This document shows, in pieces, positions 32,573 through 42,436 of a stretch of DNA of 64,000 bases; the stretch's first letter is position 1, and the number at the start of each line of letters is the position of its first letter. Source of the stretch: Albidovulum aestuarii (GTDB lineage Bacteria; Pseudomonadota; Alphaproteobacteria; Rhodobacterales; Rhodobacteraceae). The notes beneath the pieces were generated by a model that saw only the letters and a program-made list of their open reading frames with translations, was not told the origin of the DNA and searched no databases. Location of the stretch: NCBI RefSeq assembly GCF_029961185.1, contig NZ_JASBQQ010000001.1:842462-906461 (forward strand), read 5' to 3'. Position numbers and translations under genes: made by a program.

Positions 32573-33211
32573 ATGTACTTGTCATCAAAAGACGAAGAGC
32601 GACTGCGCTTGTTTCTTGCGGCAGAACTCGCCCGCCGCCGAAAGGCTCGCGGATTGCAACTCACTTACCCCGAGGCCTATGCCCTTATCGCAGACGACAT
32701 TTGCGAGGGTGCCCGAGACGGCAAATCGGTTGCGGAACTGATGTCACTGGGCACACTAATCCTGACCGAAAGCGATGTGTTGCCAGGCGTTTCGACACTC
32801 CTGGAAACCATCATGGTCGAGGCTATGTTCGAGGACGGTCAGAAACTGGTTTGTGTTCATAATCCGATACAGAAAGCAGATCTTCCGGCCTCAACGGAAA
32901 TACCGGGAAAAATCGAGTTCGCCGACACGGATATAGAGATCAATTCCGGCCGAAAGGCAGTCGAAGTTACTGTTGTGAACACTGGTGATCGCCCGATCCA
33001 GGTGGGTTCGCATTTCCACTTTTTCGAAGTGAACAGCGCTCTCCGGTTCGATCGGTCATTAGGGTACGGTCGTCGGCTTGCAATCCCCGCGGGCACGGCC
33101 GTTCGATTCGAACCTGGTGCGGACATGACCGTACAACTGATTGAGTTTGGAGGGAAAAAGGCTTTTAGCAAGCCAGAAACGATTGAAAAGGGCGACGCTG
33201 AAACGACTTGA
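32573..33211 (+). CDS. ureAB: Urease gamma-beta fusion subunit (UreAB)
   Basis: 212-residue fusion. The gamma part (residues 1 to about 100) has [20 protein letters not shown] and [14 protein letters not shown]. The beta part begins near IPGKIEFAD and contains [20 protein letters not shown] and [20 protein letters not shown]. With UreC it forms the nickel urease that splits urea into ammonia and carbonic acid. Fusion of the small subunits is known in some lineages. There is no signal peptide; the enzyme is cytosolic. Confidence 0.95.
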   Translation: MYLSSKDEERLRLFLAAELARRRKARGLQLTYPEAYALIADDICEGARDGKSVAELMSLGTLILTESDVLPGVSTLLETIMVEAMFEDGQKLVCVHNPIQKADLPASTEIPGKIEFADTDIEINSGRKAVEVTVVNTGDRPIQVGSHFHFFEVNSALRFDRSLGYGRRLAIPAGTAVRFEPGADMTVQLIEFGGKKAFSKPETIEKGDAETT

Positions 33212-33286
33212 GCCATGCCGGACGGAAGATGTCGTTCCTATGACTTCCCGAAAGCATGGCGGTGATAACAGAAAAGAAAAATCAAG

Positions 33287-34996
33287 ATGAAAATCACACG
33301 CCGCCAATATGCTGATCTCTATGGTCCTACCCGTCGAGACAAAATAAGACTCGGAGATACGTCTCTTTGGATCGAAATCGAAGAAGATCTGACGGGAAAA
33401 GGCGATGAATTGGTATTTGGCGCTCCCAAAACCTTGCGAGCGGGTGCAGGCGCAAACGTAGACACCTTATCGCGCTGCGGTGCACTGGACCTTGTCATCA
33501 CAAATGCGATCATCGTTGATCCGATTTTGGGAGTGATCAAGGCCGATATTGGCATAAAGAACGGACGTATCGCAGGTATCGGGAAGGCTGGCGACCCCAA
33601 CATAATGGATGGCGTGGCTCCGGACCTCATTGTCGGCCCGTCCACGGATGTTCGTGCGGCCGAGGGGCTGATCGCTACCGCCGGGGGAATTGACTGTCAT
33701 GTTCACTTTATCGATCCAGGACAGTGTGGAGAGGCGCTTTCGTCCGGAATCACCACGCTCATCGGCGGTGGTCTGGGCGCGACCACGGTACCCATTGCAT
33801 CGACCGGCGTTCAAAATCTGGCAATCATGCTCAGAGCCGCAGAGGATTTTCCGCTCAATTTCGGTTTCTTCGGAAAGGGCGGCTCATACACGGTAGAACC
33901 GTTGGCCGAGCAACTTCGAAGCGGTGCCGGCGGGCTGAAGATTCACGAAGACTGGGGGGCCATGCCTCCGGTAATCAATGCATGTTTGGAGGCCGGCAAT
34001 GAATTCGATGTTCAGATACAGTTACACGCGGATACCCTGAATGAAGCCGGCTATCTGCAGTCAACCATGGAAGCGATAGCGGGCAGAACGATCCATGCCT
34101 ATCACGTCGAAGGGGCGGCAGGCGGACACGCGCCTGATATTCTTGAAATTTGCGGATACGAAAACGTACTTCCCTCGTCAACCAATCCGACCAATCCATA
34201 CACAATAAATACGTTCGATGAACATTTTGACATGACGATGACAAGTCACCACCTGAACCCGAGGGTTCCCGAGGATATTGCGTTTGCTGAGTCGCGCATC
34301 CGTCATGAGACCATAGCCGCCGAGGACGTTTTGCACGACATGGGGGCTATCAGCGCAATGGGGTCCGATTCCCAGGGCATGGGGCGCATCGCAGAGACGA
34401 TCTGCCGGACTTGGCAGCTTGCATCGCACATGAAATCCCAGCGCGGTGCGCTGGACGAGGATCGGCCCAACGGAAACGATAACCAGCGCGTGCTTCGCTA
34501 CATTGCGAAGTACACAATCAACCCGGCAATAATTTTCGGCATGGCGGGTGAGGTTGGCTCACTTGAAGTCGGCAAGATGGCTGACATAGTGCTCTGGAAG
34601 CCCAAGTTTTTCGGAATTCACCCCGAGATCGTTTTCAAGGGCGGTTTTCCGGTCTGGGCGGTTATGGGCGAGCCAAGCGCTTCGTTGATGACTTGCGCAC
34701 CGCTGCAATACAGGCCTCAATGGGGGGCATTCGGCCTTGGCAACGCCGAATTGTCGGCCACATTCATGGCAAAAGTGGCCATCGATGACGGAATTCCGGA
34801 AAGGCTTGGACTACGCAAGAAATGTTTGCCTCTGAGTGGAGCGAGGCAACTCTCGAAGAGAGATATGATAAGGAATTCCACCCTGCCGAAAGTACGGGTC
34901 GACCCGGAAACCTATCGGGTTACAATTGATGATATCGAATGCGATCACAAGCCCATGGCCAAAGTGCCACTTGGCCGCCTTTATAGCCTCCGGTGA
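33287..34996 (+). CDS. ureC: Urease alpha subunit (catalytic)
   Basis: 569-residue nickel-site subunit. Ligands are readable: CHVHFIDPGQ (two histidines), the carbamylated lysine in GLKIHEDWG, QLHADTLNEAGY, EGAAGGHAPD, and the aspartate of GSDSQGMGR. The flap motif is MTSHHLNPRVPED, where most ureases have CHHL, so the flap cysteine is replaced by serine. That position is not a metal ligand, and the replacement would make the enzyme less sensitive to thiol reagents, by inference from work on Klebsiella urease. The subunit is divergent elsewhere as well. The length is normal. Confidence 0.95.
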   Translation: MKITRRQYADLYGPTRRDKIRLGDTSLWIEIEEDLTGKGDELVFGAPKTLRAGAGANVDTLSRCGALDLVITNAIIVDPILGVIKADIGIKNGRIAGIGKAGDPNIMDGVAPDLIVGPSTDVRAAEGLIATAGGIDCHVHFIDPGQCGEALSSGITTLIGGGLGATTVPIASTGVQNLAIMLRAAEDFPLNFGFFGKGGSYTVEPLAEQLRSGAGGLKIHEDWGAMPPVINACLEAGNEFDVQIQLHADTLNEAGYLQSTMEAIAGRTIHAYHVEGAAGGHAPDILEICGYENVLPSSTNPTNPYTINTFDEHFDMTMTSHHLNPRVPEDIAFAESRIRHETIAAEDVLHDMGAISAMGSDSQGMGRIAETICRTWQLASHMKSQRGALDEDRPNGNDNQRVLRYIAKYTINPAIIFGMAGEVGSLEVGKMADIVLWKPKFFGIHPEIVFKGGFPVWAVMGEPSASLMTCAPLQYRPQWGAFGLGNAELSATFMAKVAIDDGIPERLGLRKKCLPLSGARQLSKRDMIRNSTLPKVRVDPETYRVTIDDIECDHKPMAKVPLGRLYSLR

Positions 34997-35637
34997 TGGA
35001 CAACATGAAAAACGAGTTGATACGAATAGGAATTGGCGGGCCAGTGGGAGCTGGGAAAACCCTTCTGATCGAAAAGCTGTTACCAAAGATGATTGCGGAC
35101 GGCCTGAACGTCGTCGTGGTCACAAACGATCTCGTGACGAAAGAGGATGCCGCTCGGTTGAAAGACAGCGGCCTGATAGATCCCGATCGCATCGTGGGAG
35201 TGGAAACTGGAGCATGTCCACACACCGCGATCAGAGAAGACCCGGCGGCGAACTTGTGCGCCGTCGAGCGTTTATCCAGTCTCTACGATCCCGATATCGT
35301 GTTTGTCGAAAGTGGCGGTGACAATCTGGCATCGACGTTCAGCCCGGACTTGGTCGATTACTGGATTTTCATGATAGATTGCGCGGCCGGTCACGATATC
35401 CCGCGCAAGCGGGGGCTGGGAGTCCTGAAGGCCGATCTGGTCCTCGTGAACAAGGCGGATATCGCCGCTTTTGTCGGTACCTCGCTGGAAAAGATGGCGC
35501 AGGGTATGGAAGAAGTACGACCCGATCGAGCATGGCTGATGTCCAGTCTCCTGAACGACGAAGACGTTCATTCGATCTACGAGACACTGCGGCAGCAACT
35601 CCCGTTTAAGAGGCGGGCCGATGCTGCCACAACTTGA
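34996..35637 (+). CDS. ureG: Urease accessory GTPase UreG
   Basis: 213-residue GTPase that drives nickel delivery to apo-urease. P-loop GIGGPVGAGKTLLIEKL (alanine where most have serine), the nickel-binding CPH motif in GVETGACPHTAIREDP, FVESGGDNLASTFSPDL, and the guanine motif LVNKAD are present. The ATG at 34996 overlaps the ureC stop (TGATG); another ATG lies three codons on. UreG directly after UreC, before UreD, E and F, is an unusual order. Confidence 0.94.
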   Translation: MDNMKNELIRIGIGGPVGAGKTLLIEKLLPKMIADGLNVVVVTNDLVTKEDAARLKDSGLIDPDRIVGVETGACPHTAIREDPAANLCAVERLSSLYDPDIVFVESGGDNLASTFSPDLVDYWIFMIDCAAGHDIPRKRGLGVLKADLVLVNKADIAAFVGTSLEKMAQGMEEVRPDRAWLMSSLLNDEDVHSIYETLRQQLPFKRRADAATT

Positions 35638-36436
35638 CCTGCACTATTCAACGATAAAAGAAGGGCGTACTGTCCTTCGGTCCGGTTATTCGCGATTTCC
35701 CCTAAGGCACAGTCCCGAGTTACACCTTTCAGAGTCATTGCCGAGTTTGGCGACGTGCTTCATCACCAACAGCAGCGGAGGGATGTTCGAAAGGGATCAG
35801 CTTGAGGTCTGTGTCAGACTGGACGCCGACTCAAAGCTTCAGCTTTTGAACTTGTCAGCAACGCTTCTTCACAAATGCAACCAACTGGCATCACGTGAAA
35901 CTTGTCGGTTCGAAATCGGAGACAACGCGTACTTTGAAATGGTCAGGAAACCGCTCATTCCAACATCAGGTTCCGACTACGAGCAGAACAGTTATCTGGA
36001 AATCGGGCGCGGGGCCATCGCGGTTATAGCCGACACGGTTTTCTCGGGGCGGTATTCTTCTGGCGAACGTCATCGTTACAAGGCAATAAAATTAGGACTG
36101 GATGTCGTCTTTCAGGGAAAGCGACTTGTGTCTGAACGAAGTGGTATGCGCCCGTGTGGTGGTATTTCCGCTCTGAGGTCTGAATCCGGGTGGAATTGCA
36201 TGAGTACGGTTTACTGCATCGGTATCGGTCCCGACTGGAAAGCGGTCGAGCGCGAGACAATCCAAGCTCTGAACGATCCGATGTTGGAAGTCGGCTGTCT
36301 TCCAAACGACTCTGGCTTGATAGCGAGATTTTTGTGCCGCTCGTCGGGCGCCGCCTCGGATCGCATTGAAATGTTCGTAAATTATTTTCGGGAGCGTTTC
36401 GCCGAAAGTCTCGTGAAAGGAAATGACACGCAATGA
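35621..36436 (+). CDS. ureD: Urease accessory protein UreD
   Basis: 271-residue UreD/UreH-type scaffold that binds apo-urease and recruits UreF and UreG. The family pattern FITNSSGGMFERDQLEVCVR (usually NPxGG), LLNLSATLLHKCNQ and GAIAVIADTVFSGRYSSGE is recognisable but divergent. It overlaps ureG by 17 bases and ureE by four, so the genes are tightly coupled. Confidence 0.88.
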   Translation: MLPQLDLHYSTIKEGRTVLRSGYSRFPLRHSPELHLSESLPSLATCFITNSSGGMFERDQLEVCVRLDADSKLQLLNLSATLLHKCNQLASRETCRFEIGDNAYFEMVRKPLIPTSGSDYEQNSYLEIGRGAIAVIADTVFSGRYSSGERHRYKAIKLGLDVVFQGKRLVSERSGMRPCGGISALRSESGWNCMSTVYCIGIGPDWKAVERETIQALNDPMLEVGCLPNDSGLIARFLCRSSGAASDRIEMFVNYFRERFAESLVKGNDTQ

Positions 36437-36921
36437 TCATCGTTAATCGAATTGAATTGAGCTCCGAGCAACGTGGTCCACTAGAGACAGATGACCGAGT
36501 TGCCATCGACTGCTTTCAGGCCTGCCGCAACCGGCTGGCGGTGAAGTCCGAGGCTGGGCGCCAGCTGTTCATTGAGCTCGATAAGGACGCCTATCTGGAA
36601 GATGGCTGCTGTCTTGTCTGCGAGAACGGACAGCGCGTCTTGGCGTTTCGCCCGAAGGAAGCCGCGTTTCGCCTGGGTTTTTCAGATGCACTGGACGACG
36701 AAAAACGAGAGGAGATGTATTTCGCTATAGGACACCAGCTTGGGAACTTGCACCTTCCCTCCGAGGTCGTTGACGGTGATGTTCTTGGTCCATCAGTAAC
36801 CGGTCGCGACTCGATTAGCCGTGTGGCGGAAGCGTTCTCGGAACTCTTGAGTTTGACATTTCTGGATACCCAATTGGGGCTTTACCGGCCGCTTTTTGGA
36901 ATCCGGGGAGGGCATCATTGA
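36433..36921 (+). CDS. ureE: Urease accessory nickel chaperone UreE
   Basis: 162-residue metallochaperone. The N-terminal domain has LFIELDKDAYLEDGCCLVCE and the C-terminal ferredoxin-like domain has YFAIGHQLGNLHLPSEV, matching the HLGNRHVP metal-site motif with the second histidine kept. The tail ends GGHH, much shorter than the histidine-rich tails of some UreE proteins, implying less nickel storage. It overlaps genes on both sides. Confidence 0.88.
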   Translation: MIIVNRIELSSEQRGPLETDDRVAIDCFQACRNRLAVKSEAGRQLFIELDKDAYLEDGCCLVCENGQRVLAFRPKEAAFRLGFSDALDDEKREEMYFAIGHQLGNLHLPSEVVDGDVLGPSVTGRDSISRVAEAFSELLSLTFLDTQLGLYRPLFGIRGGHH

Positions 36922-37610
36922 ATAGCTCCTCGGCGTTACAAGTGCTGTTGCATCTCAGCGACAGCGCGTTGCCCATTGGCAGACTTGCGCATTCTTTTGG
37001 ATTGGAACCGTTAGTCATGTCGGCGCTGATTGACTGCGAGGAAGCGGTGCATGACTATCTGGTCAGCAAACTGCGCGACTGTATCGCGCCTCTCGATGGC
37101 GTTGCCGTATCCTGGAGCCACAGGTATCTGTGTCAAGGCGATCTGCCGGCTATCCATACGCTCGACGAGTTGGTAACGTGCCGAAAACCTGTTCCTTCGA
37201 TGAGGGCAGCGTCTGAAAACTGCGGTCGCGAATTGCTCCGTCTGTTGGCTGATATTCCGATCTCACCGGATTTCGCACTTTTTTCAGATCAGGTTAGACT
37301 AAAAAAATGCGGGGTAAACCTCTCCGTCGTGATTGGTTCGGCCTCTGCCGCAGCAGGCATTGGACTTCGTGACTGCGTGGTGATGGAAATGCGGTCGGCC
37401 GCTTCGGGACTGTTGTCGGCAGCAGTCAGGTTGGGCACCCTGTCCGCTTCGAATGCTCAAAGCATGCTTTGGCAACTGGGTGGAAGTATCGAAGAAGCCG
37501 CCGATATCGCACTGAGTTTGGAGCTGGAAGCAATGGCGGGCTGGCTTCCCGATGCAGATGCCTATTACCTAAAACACAAGCAGCTTTTGGGTCGAAATTT
37601 CGGCAGTTGA
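36918..37610 (+). CDS. ureF: Urease accessory protein UreF
   Basis: 230-residue all-helical UreF, which with UreD and UreG forms the activation complex. Motifs are LLHLSDSALPIGRLAHSFGL near the N-terminus (DSxLPxGxFxHSxGLE pattern) and SAAVRLGTLSASNAQSMLWQ towards the end. It starts with TTG at 36918, overlapping the ureE stop, so translation is probably coupled. It is the last gene of the operon; IS630 sequence begins about 80 bases on. Confidence 0.88.
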   Translation: MNSSSALQVLLHLSDSALPIGRLAHSFGLEPLVMSALIDCEEAVHDYLVSKLRDCIAPLDGVAVSWSHRYLCQGDLPAIHTLDELVTCRKPVPSMRAASENCGRELLRLLADIPISPDFALFSDQVRLKKCGVNLSVVIGSASAAAGIGLRDCVVMEMRSAASGLLSAAVRLGTLSASNAQSMLWQLGGSIEEAADIALSLELEAMAGWLPDADAYYLKHKQLLGRNFGS

Positions 37611-37692
37611 GTAAGCGATATCTAGGCAGCAGCTAGTGTTGAGCACCTGACACAAGATTCCCATCGGCGTTCTGGTGTGCCATTGTCGCGTC

Positions 37693-38670
37693 ATGAGACG
37701 CGATGACATCTGCCTTTACCTGAATCCCGATGACCGTGCGCAGCTGCAAGCCCTGGTCACCGATCGCAACACCCCGCGCAAGCTCGTCTGGCGGGCCGAG
37801 ATCGTGCTGGCGACGGCGGACGGCCATAGCACTTTCGAGATCATGCGGCGCGCGAAGACCTCGAAGCCGACCGTCTGGCGCTGGCAGGAACGTTTCCTCG
37901 ACGAAGGCGTGGACGGGCTCAGGCGCGACAAGACCCGGCCGTCGCGGGTGCCGCCGCTGCCTCGGGAGACGCGCCTGAAGGTGATCGCGAAGACGGTGCA
38001 GGAGAGCCCTCCGAATGCCACCCACTGGAGCCGCAATTCGATGGCCGCGGCCGTGGGCATCTCGCCGTCGAGCGTGGGCCGCATCTGGGCCGAGGCCGGT
38101 CTGAAGCCGCATCTGACGAAGTCTTTCAAGGTCTCGAACGACCCGATGTTCGAGGAGAAAGTCACCGACATCGTGGGGCTCTACCTCGACCCGCCGGAGC
38201 GGGCGGTGGTGCTTTGCGTCGACGAGAAATCGCAAATCCAGGCGCTCGACCGGACCCAGCCGGGGCTCCCGCTCAAGAAGGGCCGAGCGGCGACCATGAC
38301 CCATGATTACAAGCGCCACGGCACGACCACGCTGTTCGCAGCACTCGATGTGAAGTCGGGCATGGTCATCGGCGACTGCATGCCGCGCCACCGGGCCAAG
38401 GAGTTCTTGGCCTTCCTGCGCCGCATCGATCGCGCCGTCCTCAAGCCGCGCGACATCCATATCGTGCTCGACAACTACGCGACCCACAAGACGCCCGAGG
38501 TGCAGGCATGGCTGGAGAAGCATCCGCGGTTCAAGCTGCATTTCACGCCCACCAGCGCGTCCTGGCTGAACCTGGTCGAGCGCTTCTTCGCCGAGATCAC
38601 AACCCGGCGCATCCGCCGGGGCAGCTACTCCAGCGTCGACGATCTCGAGACCGCGATCTACACCCATCGC
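37693..38670 (+). pseudogene. IS630-family transposase, C-terminally truncated
   Basis: About 326 transposase residues: N-terminal helix-turn-helix (WRAEIVLATADGHSTFEIMR), then the DDE core VVLCVDEKSQIQALDRTQP, HIVLDNYATHKTPEVQAWL and SWLNLVERFFAEITTRRIRR. The frame reads to 38751, but after AIYTH the sequence belongs to the opposite-strand RTX-like gene, so the last 20-30 residues of the transposase and the right end of the IS are lost. The catalytic residues survive. No target duplication can be shown. Confidence 0.85.
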
Positions 38671-40057
38671 CCACCCCGGCCCAGGCTGTGCGGTGAAGAA
38701 GCCCTTCATTGCCGGAATCGACGAAACGGGAAGATTCCGAAAGCTCGGTGAGCTCAATCCCGTTACCGTTCAGGTCGATGAGGATGGGGTGGTTCTTCGC
38801 ACCATGTGGATCATGCGGGTCGACGTCATCGCCCCTTTGCGATGGATCGCTCCATCTTCCCGACGATCCGCCGCTTGAGCCGCCTGTTAGGTTGTCCGGA
38901 CGCGGCATTGGACGTGGCGATGTAGCCGGCGCTGATGGGCCATACCCCATCGGACTCTGTGCAGTTGCTCCCTCACCAGGACGCGAATACGCGCCTTGAA
39001 TTCCCACGTTTCCATCAAAACCAAGTAAATCTGCAAAAGCACGAAGATGGCCGCCAATGCTCGCACGAGCCGCGCCGTCTGCCGACACCGTTCCATAGTG
39101 ATCAAGGAAATCTTTTGAATAGGCAGAGCCCGGACCAGTATGGCCTCCGTACCACCTGTCCACATATCCATCCGCCCGAAACGATACATCACTAATTGGA
39201 ACACGGAAGGGGCGGTGGACATGTACCGGAGCCGAGGCCGGGGATGAAATCGGGGCAGTGACGCCAATCTGGTAGCCGATTGACAAACTGCTTAAGCTTA
39301 CCGACGGGACGCCATATGACAACACGACCGGGGCGGTCAGTGAAGAAGGAGCCCCGCCGACAAAGGGGCCATCGTATGGTCCTACGCCAGTGCCAGCCAC
39401 GTAGCCGGGACCACTCGTGGCAACGACGCCAACTGAGGTCGGCGCCCCGCCATAATAGGGCCCATCATAAGGGCCCACACCGGTTCCGGCGACCCAGCCG
39501 GACCCGGAGGTTTGGGTGCCTGAATAATCATAGTGAGCGCTGGGATTGACCCGCTGCGTCCCGGCAGGTGTCTCTACCGCAATCGAGCGTGCATAGTCAT
39601 GACGAGCTTGAGGAAGGGAATATTCCGGAAACGTACCGTCATCGAACTCAATCCCATTGTAATTTGAAGCCGCACCTGCAATGGAATCTTCCGGTCCCGC
39701 ATTAGGGTAATTGCCGAGCCTATGTCTCAACTCAAATTCCGCCGACAATCGAATTCCGATAGCCGATTCACTCAAATAGGAATCTAATTCAGCGCCAGTT
39801 TCTAAGTGCTGTTGAATTGCTGAATTGGCCAACTCTACGCTCATTTTTTTAATTACTGAGCGAGATGCCCCGGAAGGGGTAGCACCATAGATCTCATCGA
39901 CAAGAGAAGCTAATTCTTTTCCTATATTTTTTATTGTGTCTCCAGTTCTGTAATATCTCTCGACAGCATGTGAGAATGATACGACATCCTTCAATTCCGT
40001 GTCCGTCATGCTTCTCATGCGCGATATATCGGTTGAAAAAAATCTATCTCTATTCAT
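38671..40057 (-). pseudogene. N-terminal part of an RTX/haemolysin-type protein, truncated by IS630
   Basis: About 462 residues remain. The N-terminus is helical (DVVSFSHAVERYYRTGDTIK), followed by a glycine-rich region with two copies of GTGVGPYDGP and a GGAP match, and a low-complexity GGSSGG stretch. The last recognisable segment is HPILIDLNGNGIELTELSES with LLHRTAWAGVG, which in RTX-like and other large secreted proteins introduces the long C-terminal domain. That domain is missing: the frame runs into IS630 at 38670. An IS1595 element has inserted one base upstream of the ATG, replacing the ribosome-binding site. Confidence 0.7.
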
Positions 40058-40131
40058 CTACTTCTTGGCGATATTATATTTGACAAACCCAAGTCGGAGG
40101 CTTAGATTGGTGGCATAGAAGGAAGGCCACC

Positions 40132-41079
40132 ATGTCCGTCCTCAGCAAAGCCTACATGTATGACGAAGCCGCTGCGTTCGCGCACGTCGAGGCGATGCTC
40201 TGGCCGCAAGGTCCGGTCTGCCCGCATTGTGGCAACAGCGAGCGCATCTATGTTCTGGCGGGTGTCCGCTCCAAGGCCAGCAGGAAGCACCCGGAAGGTA
40301 TCGAGCGCCACGGCCTGAAAAAGTGTGGCATGTGCCGCAAGCAGTTCACTGTGCGGATCGGCACGATCTTCGAAGAGAGCCATGTCGCCCTGCACCTGTG
40401 GCTGCAAGCGATCCATCTGATGTGTTCCTCCAAGAAGGGCATCAGTAGCAATCAGCTACACCGCACCCTTGGCGTGACGCTCAAGACGGCATGGTTCATG
40501 TCTCACCGCATCCGCGAAGCGATGCGCGACGACACGCTCGGCACCTTCGGCAACCGCGGTGGCGTGGTCGAGGTTGACGAAACGTTCATTGGCCGCGAGC
40601 CGGGCAAGGAAGTTAAGCGTGGTGTCGGCCACAAGATGAAGGTTCTGACCCTTGTTGACCGCACGACCGGCAAGGCCAAGTCCGTTGTCGTGGACGACCT
40701 TAAGATCAAGACGCTACTTCCGATCCTTAAGGCCAACATCGCCGCAGAGGCTACCGTCTACACCGACGAGGCGATGCAGTATGACAACCTGCGCGACCAC
40801 TTCGCCGCGCACGAGTCCGTCAATCACGGCGCTGAGGAATACGTCCGTGGTGGCGTGACCACCAACACCGTCGAGGGCTACTTCTCCATCTTCAAGCGCG
40901 GCATGAAGGGCGTGTATCAGCACTGCGGAAAGAAGCACCTGCACCGCTACGCTGCCGAGTTCGCGTTCCGCTACAGCAACCGTGTCGCGAACGGCCCGAC
41001 TGATACCGTTCGCGCCGGTTTAGCACTTAACGGCGTGGTAGGGAAAAGACTGCTTTACCGGGACTCACTCGGCGCATAG
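40132..41079 (+). CDS. IS1595-family transposase
   Basis: 315-residue transposase. The N-terminal zinc ribbon (CPHCGNSERIYVL, then CGMCRKQF) and the ISXO2-like DDE domain (VVEVDETFIGREPGKE, VYTDEAMQYDNL, NTVEGYFSIFKRGMKGVYQH) are complete, with the catalytic aspartates and the asparagine-histidine/glutamate region present. The ATG at 40132 is 42 bases inside the left repeat. Confidence 0.94.
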   Translation: MSVLSKAYMYDEAAAFAHVEAMLWPQGPVCPHCGNSERIYVLAGVRSKASRKHPEGIERHGLKKCGMCRKQFTVRIGTIFEESHVALHLWLQAIHLMCSSKKGISSNQLHRTLGVTLKTAWFMSHRIREAMRDDTLGTFGNRGGVVEVDETFIGREPGKEVKRGVGHKMKVLTLVDRTTGKAKSVVVDDLKIKTLLPILKANIAAEATVYTDEAMQYDNLRDHFAAHESVNHGAEEYVRGGVTTNTVEGYFSIFKRGMKGVYQHCGKKHLHRYAAEFAFRYSNRVANGPTDTVRAGLALNGVVGKRLLYRDSLGA

Positions 41080-41108
41080 AATCTGCGCCACAGGCGCAGG
41101 AGCTATGC

Positions 41109-41897
41109 TTGGCCAAGCTAAGGATCAGATTCGTCATCAACAAGGGCCGCCAAGGCGCGCCCCTGGGGAAGCTTGGCTCGATACAGATTCAGGCCGACAA
41201 GTTCCTTCGGGCCATCTCGGTGGACTGTGGCGTTCCGGCGAAGCCTGGAGAGTGGCTGGCCGCTGATTTCGCAAATGGCTCGGTGATGTTCGATGCTACC
41301 TACCAAGGAGCGGTAGACCCCGGCATAGCGCAGGTCTTTGAGTACAAGATGGAAGTCTTGGCGGACTTTGACTCGGAACGGGACGGCCTCAATGGCATCA
41401 TCAGGGAAAGCACCGCGCTCGAATATGCCAAGATTGGGCGCCTAATCGACCCTGACGAGGAAATTGGCATTGAAATCTTCCCCCACCGTGGCGGCATGCC
41501 GAAGCGGCGCACTATAACCTACCAGAAGTCTCAAACGCTGACTGCAAAGGTAGAAGCGCCAATTCCTGCTTATGGATCGGTGCAGGGGGTTATTCATGCG
41601 TGGGTCAAAGGCGCTGCTCAGCCCTACGTGCAGATTCGAGAGCTTTCCACCAATGAGCTTGTAAAGGTCGAATATTCGCAAGCGCACTATTCGCAGATTT
41701 CCAAGGCGATGGAAGAAAAGAACGCCGTTGTGATGGTTTCCGGTGAGTGTTCCTACGATCAAATCACCCACGACATTCTCAGAATGCGGTTAGATCGCCT
41801 TTCCAAAACGGCCAACCTGACCACTTTGGACTTTGACGCTCTATTCGGTTCTTTCCCAGAGTTTGACCAAGGCGATCTCTGGGAAGACGCGTCGTAA
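41109..41897 (+). CDS. Transposon passenger protein of unknown function
   Basis: 262-residue protein I do not recognise. It is mixed alpha/beta with alternating hydrophobic stretches (LRIRFVINKGRQGAPLGKLG, AKVEAPIPAYGSVQGVIHAW) and an acidic end (FPEFDQGDLWEDAS). It has no signal peptide or membrane segment. The start is TTG at 41109, with AGGAG correctly spaced upstream; the nearby ATG is in another frame. Its stop overlaps the ATG of the PIN-domain gene (TAATG), so the two are probably translated together and may act as partners, in the manner of an antitoxin or substrate-binding subunit. That is inference from packing only. Confidence 0.65.
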   Translation: MAKLRIRFVINKGRQGAPLGKLGSIQIQADKFLRAISVDCGVPAKPGEWLAADFANGSVMFDATYQGAVDPGIAQVFEYKMEVLADFDSERDGLNGIIRESTALEYAKIGRLIDPDEEIGIEIFPHRGGMPKRRTITYQKSQTLTAKVEAPIPAYGSVQGVIHAWVKGAAQPYVQIRELSTNELVKVEYSQAHYSQISKAMEEKNAVVMVSGECSYDQITHDILRMRLDRLSKTANLTTLDFDALFGSFPEFDQGDLWEDAS

Positions 41898-42436
41898 TGA
41901 GCGATCAAACTCACGTCTACATGGATGCCTGCTGCTTCATCGAGGCCGTGAAGTCTGATGCGTCAATAAGCATGTCATCGGAACGCGAGGGCGAGGTTTG
42001 GTATATCAAAAAGCTGCTCCAGGCTCACCGTGACCGGGAGATAACCGTCTACACGTCTGTGATCTCGATTGCGGAAGCTGTCCATGCCGGTACCACGCCG
42101 GTGCCTGATAACGTCCAACGAGGGTTAGAAGCTCTTTTGACGTCCGGACAGTACGTGCATCTTGTGCAAGCCACTCCGTTCATTTGCATTGATGCGAGAA
42201 ATCTTCGGTGGGTAGACGGCCTAACACTCAAAGGGGCTGACAGTGTGCACCTTGCATCGGCGATAGATCGGTCTTGCGCCGAGTTCTTGACTTTGGACGG
42301 TCGTTTCGAACGCGTCGAAAAGCACCGTGATGCCCTTTCAGGTAAGGGCCTTTCAGTGGCATTGCCTTCTCAAGGGCGGTGTCTTCCTGAAAAGTATCTT
42401 CAGGGGAGTTTACTCGATGGCCAACAAATCCAGTAG
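41897..42436 (+). CDS. PIN-domain protein (putative ribonuclease) on the transposon
   Basis: 179-residue PIN-like protein. Acidic residues expected for metal binding are visible: VYMDACCFIEAV near the N-terminus, TSVISIAEAVHAG, KGADSVHLASAIDRS and AEFLTLDGRF. This order (D, E, D, D) matches PIN ribonucleases, often toxins of type II systems cleaving tRNA or rRNA. It overlaps the preceding unknown gene and the following small gene. Whether it is a toxin, a defence nuclease or a regulator of the transposon is not known. Confidence 0.78.
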   Translation: MSDQTHVYMDACCFIEAVKSDASISMSSEREGEVWYIKKLLQAHRDREITVYTSVISIAEAVHAGTTPVPDNVQRGLEALLTSGQYVHLVQATPFICIDARNLRWVDGLTLKGADSVHLASAIDRSCAEFLTLDGRFERVEKHRDALSGKGLSVALPSQGRCLPEKYLQGSLLDGQQIQ

